Source: Debaryomyces hansenii CBS767 (Eukaryota; Ascomycota; Pichiomycetes; Serinales; Debaryomycetaceae). Taken from it: a stretch of 64,000 nt of DNA. The notes under the pieces were generated by a model. The model was not told the DNA's origin, did no database searches, and saw nothing but the letters and a program-made list of their open reading frames with translations. Both the position numbers and the translations under genes were made by a program. Positions within the stretch are counted from its first letter, which is position 1. The number at the start of each line of letters is the position of its first letter. The stretch covers positions 1,054,001 to 1,118,000 of the forward strand of contig NC_006045.2 in the NCBI RefSeq assembly GCF_000006445.2. Direction: 5' to 3'. This document shows, piece by piece, positions 28,050 through 38,174 of this stretch.

Positions 28050-29255
28050 CTACACTGAAAGACACGGTTTATCCGTTGGATCCTTTCCATACCAAATTGA
28101 CCAATTATTATATTTTGAATAGAATAAACTACCTTCAAGTTCACATTCCTTTTTAGCTAATATGGCTGATCTAATATCTGCAAAATGTAAACAGAAACAG
28201 AGTTTTCTTGATATTACGGATGCAATATCAATTATTTCACCAAAGGCTGCGAAATCCTTCCTAATCTCCTCAATATCGAGGTCTCTCGATAAATGTGTCC
28301 TTGGAGACGGATAATGCATTGTATGTGAGCGTCTAGTTAACTTATCTGGTACGGTCTTAGAGAATATCAAGCATCTTCGGGCTCCATAATAATTAATTTC
28401 GTGCATCAAATATTTTGGAACGAATGGGTGGCAATGTTCAACTTCATTTGTATTAGTTCTGTTGGCCCATTCTAAGGACAAGCGTTCTCCGTTTAAGATT
28501 AATAAGCCTGTATTTGAACCAAAGTTATAGAAATTTTTGGCGTGTTCGGGAAAGATAAAGTATAGTTCCATCATTAAGCCGTTTTTATGTTCATGGAACA
28601 CTATCCGTTCCAATGGTCCACCGCATATTTGCGAGACGATACTCTTAGCACCACAGGCTGTAATTACGTCTTTGATAACTACTACTCTCTTGGGTTGAAA
28701 TGAATCCAGGGGTTTCCTGGATGTCTTATTCACATCGGATTTCGGTTCCCTTAGTGAATTGTTGGCAATATTCTCTAACGAGGGTTTAGAGATACCCAAT
28801 GCCTTTCTCTGTTGTTTACCTATTGAGTCACCAGTAGAAGTAGGTCTATCAAAATGAAGCTTTCTCAATCTTCTGAGTTCTAGTTCATTTTCATGTTTCT
28901 TTTCCACATGAGCAAGCTTCTTATAATCTGTTTCAAGGAGTGACCGGTTAGATAAATAGCTATTTCTTGAATAACGAGTAGATAAGTCGTTTCGTTCGTC
29001 TTCGGAATTAAGAACTCCACTATTCCATTGACTCAATGATTTGGTACAGGCTCTTGCGAGTCTTCTGATACCAACCTTCTCATTCTTCTCAGGATAAGTA
29101 GTATCACTCCACATGCTTGTTAATGAAGTAATCCTGGAACTTTTAGTTTCGTTGTCTAATGTAGGGGGATCTTTAATGTGGGTCAACTGTAACCGATTTT
29201 GAGGACTTGCCTTGTTGATAGAAAGAGCCTCGATGGGGGCCAACTTTTTAAACAT
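28050..29255 (-). CDS. Putative RRM-type RNA-binding protein
   Basis: A protein of 401 residues starting at ATG 29255 (the frame extends to a TTG at 29294). The N-terminal half is basic and low complexity. The middle (FQPKRVVVIKDVITACGAKS, then GPLERIVF) looks like the first half of an RRM: strand, helix, strand. Near the C-terminus, LDIEEIRKDFAAFGEIIDI followed by KLCFCLHFADIRSAILAKKE fits a second RRM with a poor RNP1. The pattern recalls the Nab6/Mrn1/Pes4 group of yeast mRNA-binding proteins, but the match is not specific. It is divergent from PUS7. Confidence 0.6.
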   Translation of the reverse strand: MFKKLAPIEALSINKASPQNRLQLTHIKDPPTLDNETKSSRITSLTSMWSDTTYPEKNEKVGIRRLARACTKSLSQWNSGVLNSEDERNDLSTRYSRNSYLSNRSLLETDYKKLAHVEKKHENELELRRLRKLHFDRPTSTGDSIGKQQRKALGISKPSLENIANNSLREPKSDVNKTSRKPLDSFQPKRVVVIKDVITACGAKSIVSQICGGPLERIVFHEHKNGLMMELYFIFPEHAKNFYNFGSNTGLLILNGERLSLEWANRTNTNEVEHCHPFVPKYLMHEINYYGARRCLIFSKTVPDKLTRRSHTMHYPSPRTHLSRDLDIEEIRKDFAAFGEIIDIASVISRKLCFCLHFADIRSAILAKKECELEGSLFYSKYNNWSIWYGKDPTDKPCLSV

Positions 29256-29748
29256 ATGGTATAAAATGTTCAAAAAAAGCAATCGATTTAGCAAAAGTTA
29301 TAAGCAATACGTTTCCTAGAGTAAGATAATATACAATATTTAATGAAAAAGTAATTATATATGTATATACTTTATATTGGATTTGTGACTTTAATTTGCG
29401 GCAATAGAAAATAGTCAGATAGTACTAGCACCATACATACACCATAAAATAATAAATTACTAATGCTGACATGTCTTAGAATGTACATTAATTCATTGAA
29501 TATTTCAGGTCTATATAAGCAAAGCTAAGGGATATATTTCTCTAATTTACTAATTTCGGTAAACTTGAGTAGTATTTATTTGTATAGCAGAAATTCGATG
29601 AGATGAAAAATTCAAATTCAACTAAGAAAAATTAAATATTTACAAATTATTTATCAATCAATAGTTCATGTATAGACTTAAGAAATAAATATTCTCGGTA
29701 CCACATAGATTGATTCCCAAGATTTTTAAAACGAGGTGTAAATCAATT
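29256..29748. other. Divergent promoter region, RRM-like gene and PUS7
   Basis: A+T-rich, about 490 bp, with no gene. The PUS7-proximal part holds the PAC and RRPE-like elements listed separately. Confidence 0.6.
29597..29613 (+). promoter_or_regulatory. PAC and RRPE-like ribosome-biogenesis elements
   Basis: GATGAGAT (29597-29604, preceded by TC) matches the PAC core. It overlaps TGAAAAATTC (29604-29613), one base from the RRPE motif TGAAAAATTT. The pair lies about 145 bp before the PUS7 ATG, a usual distance for these elements, and implies co-regulation with ribosome-biogenesis genes. Confidence 0.6.
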
Positions 29749-31854
29749 ATGGAAGAGGTAAATCCCGTAAAAAGAAACTTAGACGAATCTGTCGATCCAT
29801 CTAAAAAATTGAAACTTGATCAGCAAATTAGAGCTACCAAAGTTGTTCAAGAAAATGAAGTTGGTATAACTCAATATATTAACGAGGCTAATAGAACCGG
29901 TGGTGGCTTTTTTGGTACGATTAAACAAAGGTATTCTGATTTCCTTGTTAATGAAATTGATCTTAATGGCCAAGTTGTGCGTTTGTTAGATGAAGGTGTC
30001 AACCTTGGAAAGACAAGAAAGGAGAAGAAACTTGAAAAAAGACAGCTGGAGAGAGCTGATTTGCAAAACAAAACTTCTGAAGAAATTGAGCAAATTAAGG
30101 AGGCTAAAAAAGCTGAGGAAGAGGCTAAGAATACTGAAGAAGATTCTCAATCAAAGTACGATTTAACTGATGAAAATCGTGCAGCTTTGTTAGAGTTAAT
30201 TACAGATGATGAATTAAAACAAATCGAAAAGTTGTTCACAACAGGTAGTAATATGGAAACCAAAACGAGTTTCCCAGAAAAGCAAACCCGTGGAAAGTTA
30301 CACCAGTTACTTCGTGAATCATTTCAAGGTAAATTGGAAAGTGTCACTTCAGCCGAAAATACGTTTAGAATCGCATTGGCTAAGAACTCAAAGAATCCAA
30401 GAAGAAAGAACCCCCAAGAAAGTATTAATCATGTTGATGAAAATGGAGTTGTAAACTATGGTTTGGGTCCATTCAAATATTTCTTGCATTTCACTGTATA
30501 CAAAGAAAACAGAGAAACTATGGAAGTGGCTTCTACTATTTCTAAATTCTTGCGTATTCCTTCGAAGAGTATCAGATACGCTGGTACTAAAGATAGAAGA
30601 GGAATTACTTGTCAGAGATTTTGCATCCATCGTGGTAAAGTTGCTAGAGTAAGCTCCTTGAATAAAGGTTTGAAGAATGCTGTATTAGGAGGATTTGCTT
30701 ATGAAGACAAATCATTAGGTTTGGGTGATTTAAACGGTAATGAGTTTGTAATCACAATCAGGGACATTAAATCATTTAATCCAGAAGAAAATGTTGAAGA
30801 CGTAGTTTCAAAATGTTTCACATCGCTAAAAGACAAGGGTTATATCAATTATTATGGTATGCAAAGATTTGGGACGTTTTCGATATCCACGCATGTTCTT
30901 GGTATTTTCATTTTAAAGGAAGATTGGAAAGGAGCTGTCGAATTAATCTTGTCTGAACAAGAAATTGTAGCTCCCGATTCTATTGAGGCAAGACGTATCT
31001 GGGCGGAGACTACTAATGCTTCGATGGCCCTCAAAAAGATGCCACGTCGTTGTACTGCTGAGCATGCCATTTTGAGTACATTGAGTAAAGAGCCTTATGA
31101 TGACGATGAAAATTTCGGCAAGCAATCTTACTTCAAAAGTATCATGGCTATTCCAAGAAATTTGAGAATAATGTATGCCCATGCATATCAGTCATACATT
31201 TGGAATTTAGTGGTTTCCAAAAGATTTGAGTTATTTGGTTTAGAAGTACAAGAAGGAGACTTAGTTATTGTTGATAAAGAAACTAAAACTGGGGCTAATT
31301 TAGAGGAAGATGATGACTTTGAGGAAGATGTAGCAACGGACAAGTACATTAGGGCCAGACCATTAAGTAAAGAAGAAGTCGAAAGTGGTAAATACACAAT
31401 TTACGACGTTGTTTTACCAACTCCAGGTTTCGATATCGTTTATCCTTCTAACAAACAGTTAGAACAAGTCTATGTTGATGCTATGGCCAAAGATGGTTTG
31501 GATCCCCACAACATGGCTAGAAGAGTGAGAGAATTTTCATTAGCTGGTTCGTACAGGCCAATTATGGGTAAACCAAGTAATTTGTCATACGATATTGTCA
31601 ACTACAGTGAATCGACTGAATCCTTAGTTAGAACTGATTTGGAAATCTTACATTTAAAGAAAGAAGCCGAATCAAAGGGAGAGCCTATTCCAGATATCAG
31701 CCGAGTCATTGAATCCAGTAGTGCCGATGCCGACAAAAAAGCAGTTGTATTAAGAATGCAATTGGGTGTAAGTTCTTATGCCACTATGGCTTTGAGAGAA
31801 TTTATGAAGGCAGATACCTCTCGTTTAAGTGAAAACCTTAATGTTGTAGAATAA
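29749..31854 (+). CDS. PUS7: Pseudouridine synthase 7 (TruD family)
   Basis: It converts uridine to pseudouridine in U2 snRNA, 5S rRNA, tRNAs and some mRNAs. The start is ATG 29749 (701 residues; the frame extends to a TTG at 29710). The catalytic aspartate is residue 282 in AGTKDRRG. KYFLHFTVYKENRETMEV precedes it and NYYGMQRFG follows, both TruD signatures. The acidic/Lys-rich insert near residue 100 and the C-terminal block SLAGSYRPI are usual for eukaryotic Pus7. Length and motif order are complete. Confidence 0.95.
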   Translation: MEEVNPVKRNLDESVDPSKKLKLDQQIRATKVVQENEVGITQYINEANRTGGGFFGTIKQRYSDFLVNEIDLNGQVVRLLDEGVNLGKTRKEKKLEKRQLERADLQNKTSEEIEQIKEAKKAEEEAKNTEEDSQSKYDLTDENRAALLELITDDELKQIEKLFTTGSNMETKTSFPEKQTRGKLHQLLRESFQGKLESVTSAENTFRIALAKNSKNPRRKNPQESINHVDENGVVNYGLGPFKYFLHFTVYKENRETMEVASTISKFLRIPSKSIRYAGTKDRRGITCQRFCIHRGKVARVSSLNKGLKNAVLGGFAYEDKSLGLGDLNGNEFVITIRDIKSFNPEENVEDVVSKCFTSLKDKGYINYYGMQRFGTFSISTHVLGIFILKEDWKGAVELILSEQEIVAPDSIEARRIWAETTNASMALKKMPRRCTAEHAILSTLSKEPYDDDENFGKQSYFKSIMAIPRNLRIMYAHAYQSYIWNLVVSKRFELFGLEVQEGDLVIVDKETKTGANLEEDDDFEEDVATDKYIRARPLSKEEVESGKYTIYDVVLPTPGFDIVYPSNKQLEQVYVDAMAKDGLDPHNMARRVREFSLAGSYRPIMGKPSNLSYDIVNYSESTESLVRTDLEILHLKKEAESKGEPIPDISRVIESSSADADKKAVVLRMQLGVSSYATMALREFMKADTSRLSENLNVVE

Positions 31855-31924
31855 ATACTATAAATACGGCCATAATATATATATTTGACAGAATTTTGCA
31901 GCTTTCGCTTATCCATTTAGGCTT

Positions 31925-31930
31925 CACGTG
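31925..31930. promoter_or_regulatory. CACGTG E-box upstream of TUM1
   Basis: TTCACGTGTT lies 42 bp before the TUM1 ATG. Cbf1-type factors bind CACGTG and control sulfur genes, so the position before a sulfurtransferase gene is suggestive. Confidence 0.45.
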
Positions 31931-31971
31931 TTGAACACGATTGAATCCACAATGATCCGACTCCTTAGTTG

Positions 31972-32979
31972 ATGAATATGTATGTAAATAAATCAATTGA
32001 TTCTCCAGAACTTAAGGAAAATATGTCAAGTACAGTTATCAGAATTGTTTCACCCTCTGGTTTTAGGGCGTTGTTGTCGAGTTCATCCAGTCAATCCCGA
32101 GTAATTCCAATTGATGCTTCATGGTATATGCCTAATTCCCCGTTTAACGGGAAAGATCAATTCTTGAATGAGGACCGTATTAGGTCGGCAGCATTCTTTG
32201 ATCTTGATTCTATTTGTCTTGCTAACTCACAATATCCCCATATGTTGCCTCCATATGACATATTTAATAAATCTATGACCGATTTAGGGATTCGCAGAAG
32301 TGATACATTAGTAGTATATGACAAGAGTGGTATATTTTCAAGTCCCAGGGCTGCTTGGAACTTGTCACTCCATGGCCATCGTAAGGTTTATCTTTTGGAT
32401 AACTATAATACCTATAAAAAGTATGAATATCCGTTAGAGACAAAAAAAACTACATCATTAAGCACCCCAAGTTCGGATTCAGATATCCCACAATACGAAC
32501 CGATTTCTGAAGATGATGTCAAAGAGAATTATAGAAACCAAGTTATAGATTATGAAGAACTACTCGAACTAATTGAAAGTGGTAAATTAGATAAAGAATA
32601 TGTCACTTTTGATGCTCGTTCCTCTGATAGGTTTTCAGGAGCCTCCCCTGAACCTAGACCTGGCTTATCATCGGGACACATTCCATCTTCATTATCGTTA
32701 CCATTTTCTAAAGTTCTCAATCAATCTGATAACACTTATAAGAGCAAAGAAGAATTGATAGATCTTTTCAAACAAGAGTTTGGCATAGATTTTTCTAAAC
32801 CAAATGCCACGAATGGTAAGAAAATAATTGTTATGTGTGGAACTGGAGTTACGGCAGTCATATTAAGATTAGCTTTGGAATCAGTTATTCAATGTAATAT
32901 CCCAATACGTGTCTATGATGGAAGTTGGACTGAATGGGCCCAACGAGCACCTTCACAATATATAATTAAAACTAAATAG
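31972..32979 (+). CDS. TUM1: Rhodanese-domain sulfurtransferase Tum1
   Basis: A tandem rhodanese protein that passes sulfur from Nfs1 to the Uba4/Urm1 system for 2-thiolation of tRNA wobble uridine. The first domain is structural (IPIDASWYMPNS, YPHMLPPYDIF, SSPRAAWNL). The second carries the catalytic Cys at residue 289 in VMCGTGVTAV and the hallmark DARSSDRFSG. The end VYDGSWTEWA is typical. The first ATG is 31972 (335 residues). A later ATG at 32023 would give 318 residues, closer to the 304 of S. cerevisiae, and is an equally good start. Confidence 0.93.
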   Translation: MNMYVNKSIDSPELKENMSSTVIRIVSPSGFRALLSSSSSQSRVIPIDASWYMPNSPFNGKDQFLNEDRIRSAAFFDLDSICLANSQYPHMLPPYDIFNKSMTDLGIRRSDTLVVYDKSGIFSSPRAAWNLSLHGHRKVYLLDNYNTYKKYEYPLETKKTTSLSTPSSDSDIPQYEPISEDDVKENYRNQVIDYEELLELIESGKLDKEYVTFDARSSDRFSGASPEPRPGLSSGHIPSSLSLPFSKVLNQSDNTYKSKEELIDLFKQEFGIDFSKPNATNGKKIIVMCGTGVTAVILRLALESVIQCNIPIRVYDGSWTEWAQRAPSQYIIKTK

Positions 32980-33024
32980 TTTCCTCAGTGATCTTATCTA
33001 ACTATACAATAAAAATACAATTTC

Positions 33025-34614
33025 TCAACTCCATAACCTTATACAATTGTCCACTCCTCCACTTATAAACAAGCATCTTATTTTGGACTCTATTGATTTC
33101 ATTAATTCGTTGCGTCTATCTTCTTCTGTCTTTGTTTTACCATCGTCCGCTGTCTTCGAAGCATGGATATTATTCGTAATTTCAAAGCTTGCAAACTCTA
33201 TATCATTTACGAAGCCTTCATGACCAATTAAGTTTTTTACACACTTAACCCTACCGTTAACATTCAAACTGGAAAGATCCCAGATCTTAATCGTTTTATC
33301 ATCACTCCCACTGAATACAAATCTTCCATTTGGGTGTATATGTAAAGATTTAACCCACGATTGATGGCCTACTAAATCTGCAATCAACCACCCCTGGGAG
33401 TTGTTTAATTGAGAAGGAAGAGGATGTCTATGCGGCCTGAAAACTGGGGGTGGTAAAAGCCATAATTTAACACTATTATCACGGCCACCAGATATACAGT
33501 ACTTATATCCTAATAAATTTGTATAATTCGGGTCATCGAGAACCTCTGGTGATATATTTGGAAAAAGTGATTCGTTTTCTTTAATGTACTTGTCTATGAT
33601 ATAGTTTGAATGGAAAGGCAAAAACTTGACACATTCAATTACATGAGTATGGCCAATTGAAAGTGATAAACCGGTTCCTGATTCCGCATGCGATAACCTG
33701 ATTGATTGATCATTAGAGCATGTAACTAAAAAGTCACCAAGTTCTGGATTAATATCCAGTTGCTCCTGTAAGAGATTTGAATTAACACTAATGACGTCTA
33801 TATCCCTAACCCAGTCACTATGCCCAATGAAAGTCTTGATGCAATATCCATTCACTAAATCCCATACTTTAACAGACTTGTCACGAGACACTGAATAAAG
33901 AATATTAGGTTTTGAAGCTGAAAACACGATAGATGAAATGGTATGTTCATGTCCTGTTAAAGTTCTTATATGCTTAAATGTAGCTCCATCCCAAATCTTA
34001 ATTGATAAGTCAGAGGAGCAAGTTGCCATAACATGAGCAATGCCTTTGGCTTCACTACCTTTGCCTGATAAATCTACTGGCTTTTTGGACCAAGCTATGG
34101 TGTTTACACCTCTTATATGCGCTTTAATTATTTTCTCAGGAATTAAAGATTCATCATTAACTAAATTCCATATAATGAGTGAACCATCGGAACATCCCCC
34201 AAGTATTATTGGAAGAGCTGGGTGAATCGATACGGATTGTACCAACTGATGTGACTGCGTTTTGAAAGCTTTTATAGATGAGCTAGGTAACCAATTAATC
34301 TTATCTTTACCAATAACAGATGCTGATGCCGACGGAACTATTTGTTGTGAATCAATAACCGTCCTCAAGTTACTTACTTCACCCTCTAAATCAATAATCT
34401 TGTGTTGTAGTCTTAGTACTGTTGACCATTTCTTTTCTAGATAGTTAGGAATAACACTGTCATCAATGGAGCCTAACGGGACATCTAAGCTTTCTGAAAG
34501 TTTTTGGATTAAATCACCATCATTTGCTTCTTCGGCTATAGGCTTTATATACTGAATAATTGCTTTATTCAACTCTTGCTGTTGCCTCGCGGTCAATATC
34601 TGCGGTTGAAGCAT
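33025..34614 (-). CDS. PAC1: Nuclear migration protein Pac1 (LIS1)
   Basis: LIS1 regulates cytoplasmic dynein and is needed for spindle and nuclear positioning. The protein of 529 residues has an N-terminal LisH motif (about 9-40), a short coiled coil (about 55-85: VLRLQHKIIDLEGEVSNLR) and seven WD40 repeats. Repeat endings such as LSIKIWDGATF, KSVKVWDLVNG, NSVKLWLLPPP, KTIKIWDLSS and the terminal NCIRLWS are visible. It is somewhat longer than metazoan LIS1 through inserts between blades, as usual in yeasts. Confidence 0.95.
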   Translation of the reverse strand: MLQPQILTARQQQELNKAIIQYIKPIAEEANDGDLIQKLSESLDVPLGSIDDSVIPNYLEKKWSTVLRLQHKIIDLEGEVSNLRTVIDSQQIVPSASASVIGKDKINWLPSSSIKAFKTQSHQLVQSVSIHPALPIILGGCSDGSLIIWNLVNDESLIPEKIIKAHIRGVNTIAWSKKPVDLSGKGSEAKGIAHVMATCSSDLSIKIWDGATFKHIRTLTGHEHTISSIVFSASKPNILYSVSRDKSVKVWDLVNGYCIKTFIGHSDWVRDIDVISVNSNLLQEQLDINPELGDFLVTCSNDQSIRLSHAESGTGLSLSIGHTHVIECVKFLPFHSNYIIDKYIKENESLFPNISPEVLDDPNYTNLLGYKYCISGGRDNSVKLWLLPPPVFRPHRHPLPSQLNNSQGWLIADLVGHQSWVKSLHIHPNGRFVFSGSDDKTIKIWDLSSLNVNGRVKCVKNLIGHEGFVNDIEFASFEITNNIHASKTADDGKTKTEEDRRNELMKSIESKIRCLFISGGVDNCIRLWS

Positions 34615-34806
34615 ACTATATGCAGCTATAATCTGTTGTTGAATCGCTTCAAAACATAAGATTTGGTTTATTTACTTATAAAATTTCGGGTCGCACATAA
34701 ATCATTAGTTCTACGGCTACAGCACAATGTATAACATTATTATCACTAACAGTACGTAATAATAATTCAAAAGATTTGTAGTATAAGATTGTAAATACTA
34801 TGCAAA

Positions 34807-35622
34807 TTATTTGGGGCCTCCTTTCAATGCAGCAAAGCGTGCTTTCAACGAGTCAAAATCATTCTGCTCTGTACGAGGAGCTGCAGTTGCAGCCTTCTTC
34901 TTTGGCTTAGGTTCTGGTGTTTTCTCGGGTATAGGATCTTCTACTTCTAGTTCATTTCGCAAAGCTTCGCCGCCACTTGGCTCATCATCATCGTTATCGT
35001 CGTCTAGGTCATCGTCTAGGTCATCGGCATCTTCGTCCGATGCATCTTCTACGTCTAAAGGCTCCAAGTCCTTCATTCCCGAGTAGGGAGCTTGGTAAGC
35101 CCTTGCAATTTCACATAAATACAAATTTACCAATGTTTCGGACGGTGCTTCTATTTGGCATCTAGTTACGATTTTTTGGGGAACTGCCCCATCCTCGTTG
35201 CTCATAGCATTTTTTCCAAATTCAACCCCATACTTTAACACCAACATATCCCGTATCGCGGTCAATTCCTTCAACTCTGTGCTAGGAGCAGAATATATTA
35301 TTGAATGTACGGCTTCTTTTAATCCTGGGTCACAGGTAGTTCTGGTCTGATCTAGAATAATAGATATCCTCGCAAGTAACAACTCACAGTACAATTCCAA
35401 GAATTCAAGTAATTCGATGTATATGTCATCTCGTATGATGTTTTCTACTCTAATCTTAGCACTCGATTCTTTCCCCTGGTTTAATAGATCTGCTAATTGG
35501 CGTCTTTGTTGTTTAGTCAATGCAGTTTTTTTGTCTTGAATAAACTTAAGTTTACTAATTGCCATCTTCAATGAAGTCTTCAACTTCGTTTGATTGAGAG
35601 GTGTCGGCAGATGTGAAGGCAT
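34807..35622 (-). CDS. IST1: ESCRT-III-related regulator Ist1
   Basis: Ist1 binds Did2/Vps4 and tunes ESCRT-III disassembly during multivesicular body formation. The 271 residues contain the Ist1 helical domain at about 10-185: KTSLKMAISKLKFIQDKKTA, ARISIILDQTRTTCDPGLKE, VHSIIYSAP and the end RCQIEAPSETLVNLYL. A very acidic linker (DASDEDADDLDDDLDDDNDD) follows, then a basic C-terminal end, probably the Vps4-binding MIM. Length is close to the 298 of S. cerevisiae. Confidence 0.93.
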   Translation of the reverse strand: MPSHLPTPLNQTKLKTSLKMAISKLKFIQDKKTALTKQQRRQLADLLNQGKESSAKIRVENIIRDDIYIELLEFLELYCELLLARISIILDQTRTTCDPGLKEAVHSIIYSAPSTELKELTAIRDMLVLKYGVEFGKNAMSNEDGAVPQKIVTRCQIEAPSETLVNLYLCEIARAYQAPYSGMKDLEPLDVEDASDEDADDLDDDLDDDNDDDEPSGGEALRNELEVEDPIPEKTPEPKPKKKAATAAPRTEQNDFDSLKARFAALKGGPK

Positions 35623-35712
35623 GGCTTGTATAACTGGTAGTAATGGTTCTATAGCAACGTTATGTTACGATTCTATTAAACCTCCTTTTCATATCTATAG
35701 TGTCTATAAAAT

Positions 35713-35718
35713 CACGTG
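35713..35718. promoter_or_regulatory. CACGTG E-box upstream of IST1
   Basis: ATCACGTGCC lies 91 bp before the IST1 ATG, in the short space between IST1 and the 3' end of the kinase gene. Confidence 0.4.
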
Positions 35719-35762
35719 CCTTTTACGATGCAATTTAACATTATTCATTAAACTATTTAATA

Positions 35763-37754
35763 CTATGCATTAATTACTTCACCATTATCTGATACGAGAG
35801 TATGTTCATGAGCAGGGGTGCCTTTAACTGCAACTTCCTCTTCTTCCTCAGTACAAGGAACTCCATCATCGTCAGTGTTGATGAATTTTTTTAAGGTACA
35901 ACATTTAATCTCCTTAATAAATTCGTCTCCCATAATCTCTTCTAACGTAGCTCTTTTATGCGGGTCGATTTGAAGCATCTTGCGTACTATAGGTCTGGAT
36001 GCATGAGGCAATAATCTCATTAATCTATAAGGGCCGTGAATTTGTTTATGAGATTGTTTCTTCTTGCCATGATGAGATGAGGAATCTCTATCCTTCTCCG
36101 AATTACTTGTATTCTGGTGAACCTCCCCGTTGTCATACTCTTGGCGAGATTCAAGTTGTTTTTCTTGCTTAACTTCATTGAATTTTAATTTCATTTCATT
36201 CTTTTTAGCTTCATATTGCTCTAACTTGTCATCAATTGCCTTTAATTGGGCGAGTATATCTTGAATTTTATCTTCTGTTAAAACCTCTATCCCATCCAAA
36301 TTCCTTTCGGATGCATCATTCGAAGCTTCTTTAGTATCGTCTCTCATATCGTCTTCGCTTGGTTTTTGCTCATTCTCCTGCTGAGTCGCCTCAACAAAAT
36401 CTTCCTCTGCGTTTTCGCCTTCTAGCGCCTTCTTTTTTCTGTTCAGTCTTGCAATCATATTCTTCAATTTACGTTGTTGTAATAATAGCTTATGGCACTC
36501 ATTACTTAACTCGTAATCATGCCAATTGTCATCTTCCATAGAGTACAATTTGAAACTGTTATCTTTATCGGCATTAGGAATCTTCCACGGGAATCTCTTC
36601 AACGTCATACAACAATATATAATGGCAATAGACCACAAATCCACTGGTTGCGGATTATAAGAGTTAGAATGCTTCAATACTTCAGGTGCTAAATAAGGAT
36701 CGGAACCAACAATCCCATGACATGGATGAACACTATCTTTCTGGTTACCATGCTGATCATAAGGATATCTAAATATTACTGCACTACCAAAATCAATGAT
36801 CTTCAAAATGCCATCGTTTGTTAAAACACAGTTGTCCAACTTCAAATCTCTGTGGGCCAATCCCAATGAATGTATATAGCTCACACCTGTCAAAATCTGT
36901 TTTAAACAACAATTAATCTCATGTCTAGACATCTTTCCACTCATAACGACAGCAAAGAAGTCAATTGGGGCATACTCCATAATTTCAAAGTATCTATTAT
37001 TTTCATGCAAGATATCAATGGTTTTAATTATATTAGGGTTTTTCAATGTAGATCCAATACAATATTCTGCTGTACATTTTCTTGTATAATCTTTCAAAGA
37101 TTCCGTATTTCTACGCGGTCTAAATTCCTTCACCGCAAATGTCTTTGAATCAGAAGGACGGATAATGAGACGAACTGAACCACCAGCACCACTTCCAAGT
37201 TCCTTACCTAGTTTACCATATTTTCTAACCAAGGTAGATTCATCATCAGTAAATGGATCTTTATTCAGAGCACTTACATGTGATGCATTGTTAAGCAAAT
37301 GAGTCGAAGTTTGGTTGATTAACGTCGCAAGGGCCGTTGATGATAAATCCTTCGTAGTGTTATTATTTGCTCCGGCAATCGCCGGTGGAGAATGCAATTG
37401 GTTATTGTAGGTCTTCTGTTCGTTTTTCTTCGATACTGAATTCTTTCTCCCTGGCTTAAAAAACCGCTTCAATTCCACCATTGAGTTCGCTTTCATGAAA
37501 CTATGGTTCGGATCATCTTTTGACGCATTGGTGTGTATCTGTGGCTGAGATGAATTAACCGTATTACTAGTATGATGTTCCGACGAATTGGTCAATGTTG
37601 GTGAACTTAAAGATTCAACAGAATCATGTTTTCCCAAATGGATTCCCAAAATCTTACGTCCTCCATGTGACTGATTCGACGTCGATGGTGACAAATCGTC
37701 TTGCGATGGATGTTTGAAATGTGAAAAAAGCTTAAGCTTGTGTCTATCCGGCAT
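35763..37754 (-). CDS. SAT4: Ser/Thr kinase of the Npr1/Hal5 family, Hal4/Sat4-like
   Basis: A protein of 663 residues. The N-terminal third is Ser/Asn-rich with [13 protein letters not shown], a motif shared by Hal4/Hal5. The kinase domain follows, with glycine loop [20 protein letters not shown] and DFGSAVIF, then [20 protein letters not shown]. The kinase is split by a long charged insert rich in Lys/Glu before the last lobe ([20 protein letters not shown]). Hal4/Sat4 and Hal5 stabilise plasma-membrane transporters such as Trk1 and so support potassium uptake and salt tolerance. The choice of SAT4 over HAL5 is by length and motif wording. Confidence 0.78.
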   Translation of the reverse strand: MPDRHKLKLFSHFKHPSQDDLSPSTSNQSHGGRKILGIHLGKHDSVESLSSPTLTNSSEHHTSNTVNSSQPQIHTNASKDDPNHSFMKANSMVELKRFFKPGRKNSVSKKNEQKTYNNQLHSPPAIAGANNNTTKDLSSTALATLINQTSTHLLNNASHVSALNKDPFTDDESTLVRKYGKLGKELGSGAGGSVRLIIRPSDSKTFAVKEFRPRRNTESLKDYTRKCTAEYCIGSTLKNPNIIKTIDILHENNRYFEIMEYAPIDFFAVVMSGKMSRHEINCCLKQILTGVSYIHSLGLAHRDLKLDNCVLTNDGILKIIDFGSAVIFRYPYDQHGNQKDSVHPCHGIVGSDPYLAPEVLKHSNSYNPQPVDLWSIAIIYCCMTLKRFPWKIPNADKDNSFKLYSMEDDNWHDYELSNECHKLLLQQRKLKNMIARLNRKKKALEGENAEEDFVEATQQENEQKPSEDDMRDDTKEASNDASERNLDGIEVLTEDKIQDILAQLKAIDDKLEQYEAKKNEMKLKFNEVKQEKQLESRQEYDNGEVHQNTSNSEKDRDSSSHHGKKKQSHKQIHGPYRLMRLLPHASRPIVRKMLQIDPHKRATLEEIMGDEFIKEIKCCTLKKFINTDDDGVPCTEEEEEVAVKGTPAHEHTLVSDNGEVINA

Positions 37755-38174
37755 ATTTATCTACTGATAATTCCCTTCTCTATTCAAATTTAAATTTTTT
37801 AACCTCTCTCCAGATACTGATATTACTATCTCTATTCCAACCCAACTTTAATAACTGAATTTATATCACTAGAATACTACTGCTTGATATCGTTTATTGT
37901 ATTTTTCCTATGCACTTTTGCACACTGTTCATTAAATAATCAAGTATCTTGAATTATCTTCTTCTTCTGATACTTTTGATTTCAATACCTCAATCCTATC
38001 TCAATCAGTTTCATATATTTACAATCTGTTACACTAGTAATATTTCTATTCACTTGGGATTAGTCTCTTATAGTGTATCTCTGGGAAACTCCGATAATGA
38101 ATTTCCCGCAATTTAATTTGACCATATTTACATCACGTGTCGATACATTATACTATTAGATGGAATATATAAAA
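37755..38174. other. Kinase promoter region
   Basis: An A+T-rich gap of about 420 bp between the start of the kinase gene and the stop of SOF1. A CACGTG (ATCACGTGTC) lies at 38134-38139, near the SOF1 stop and about 380 bp from the kinase ATG. No gene is seen. Confidence 0.5.
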
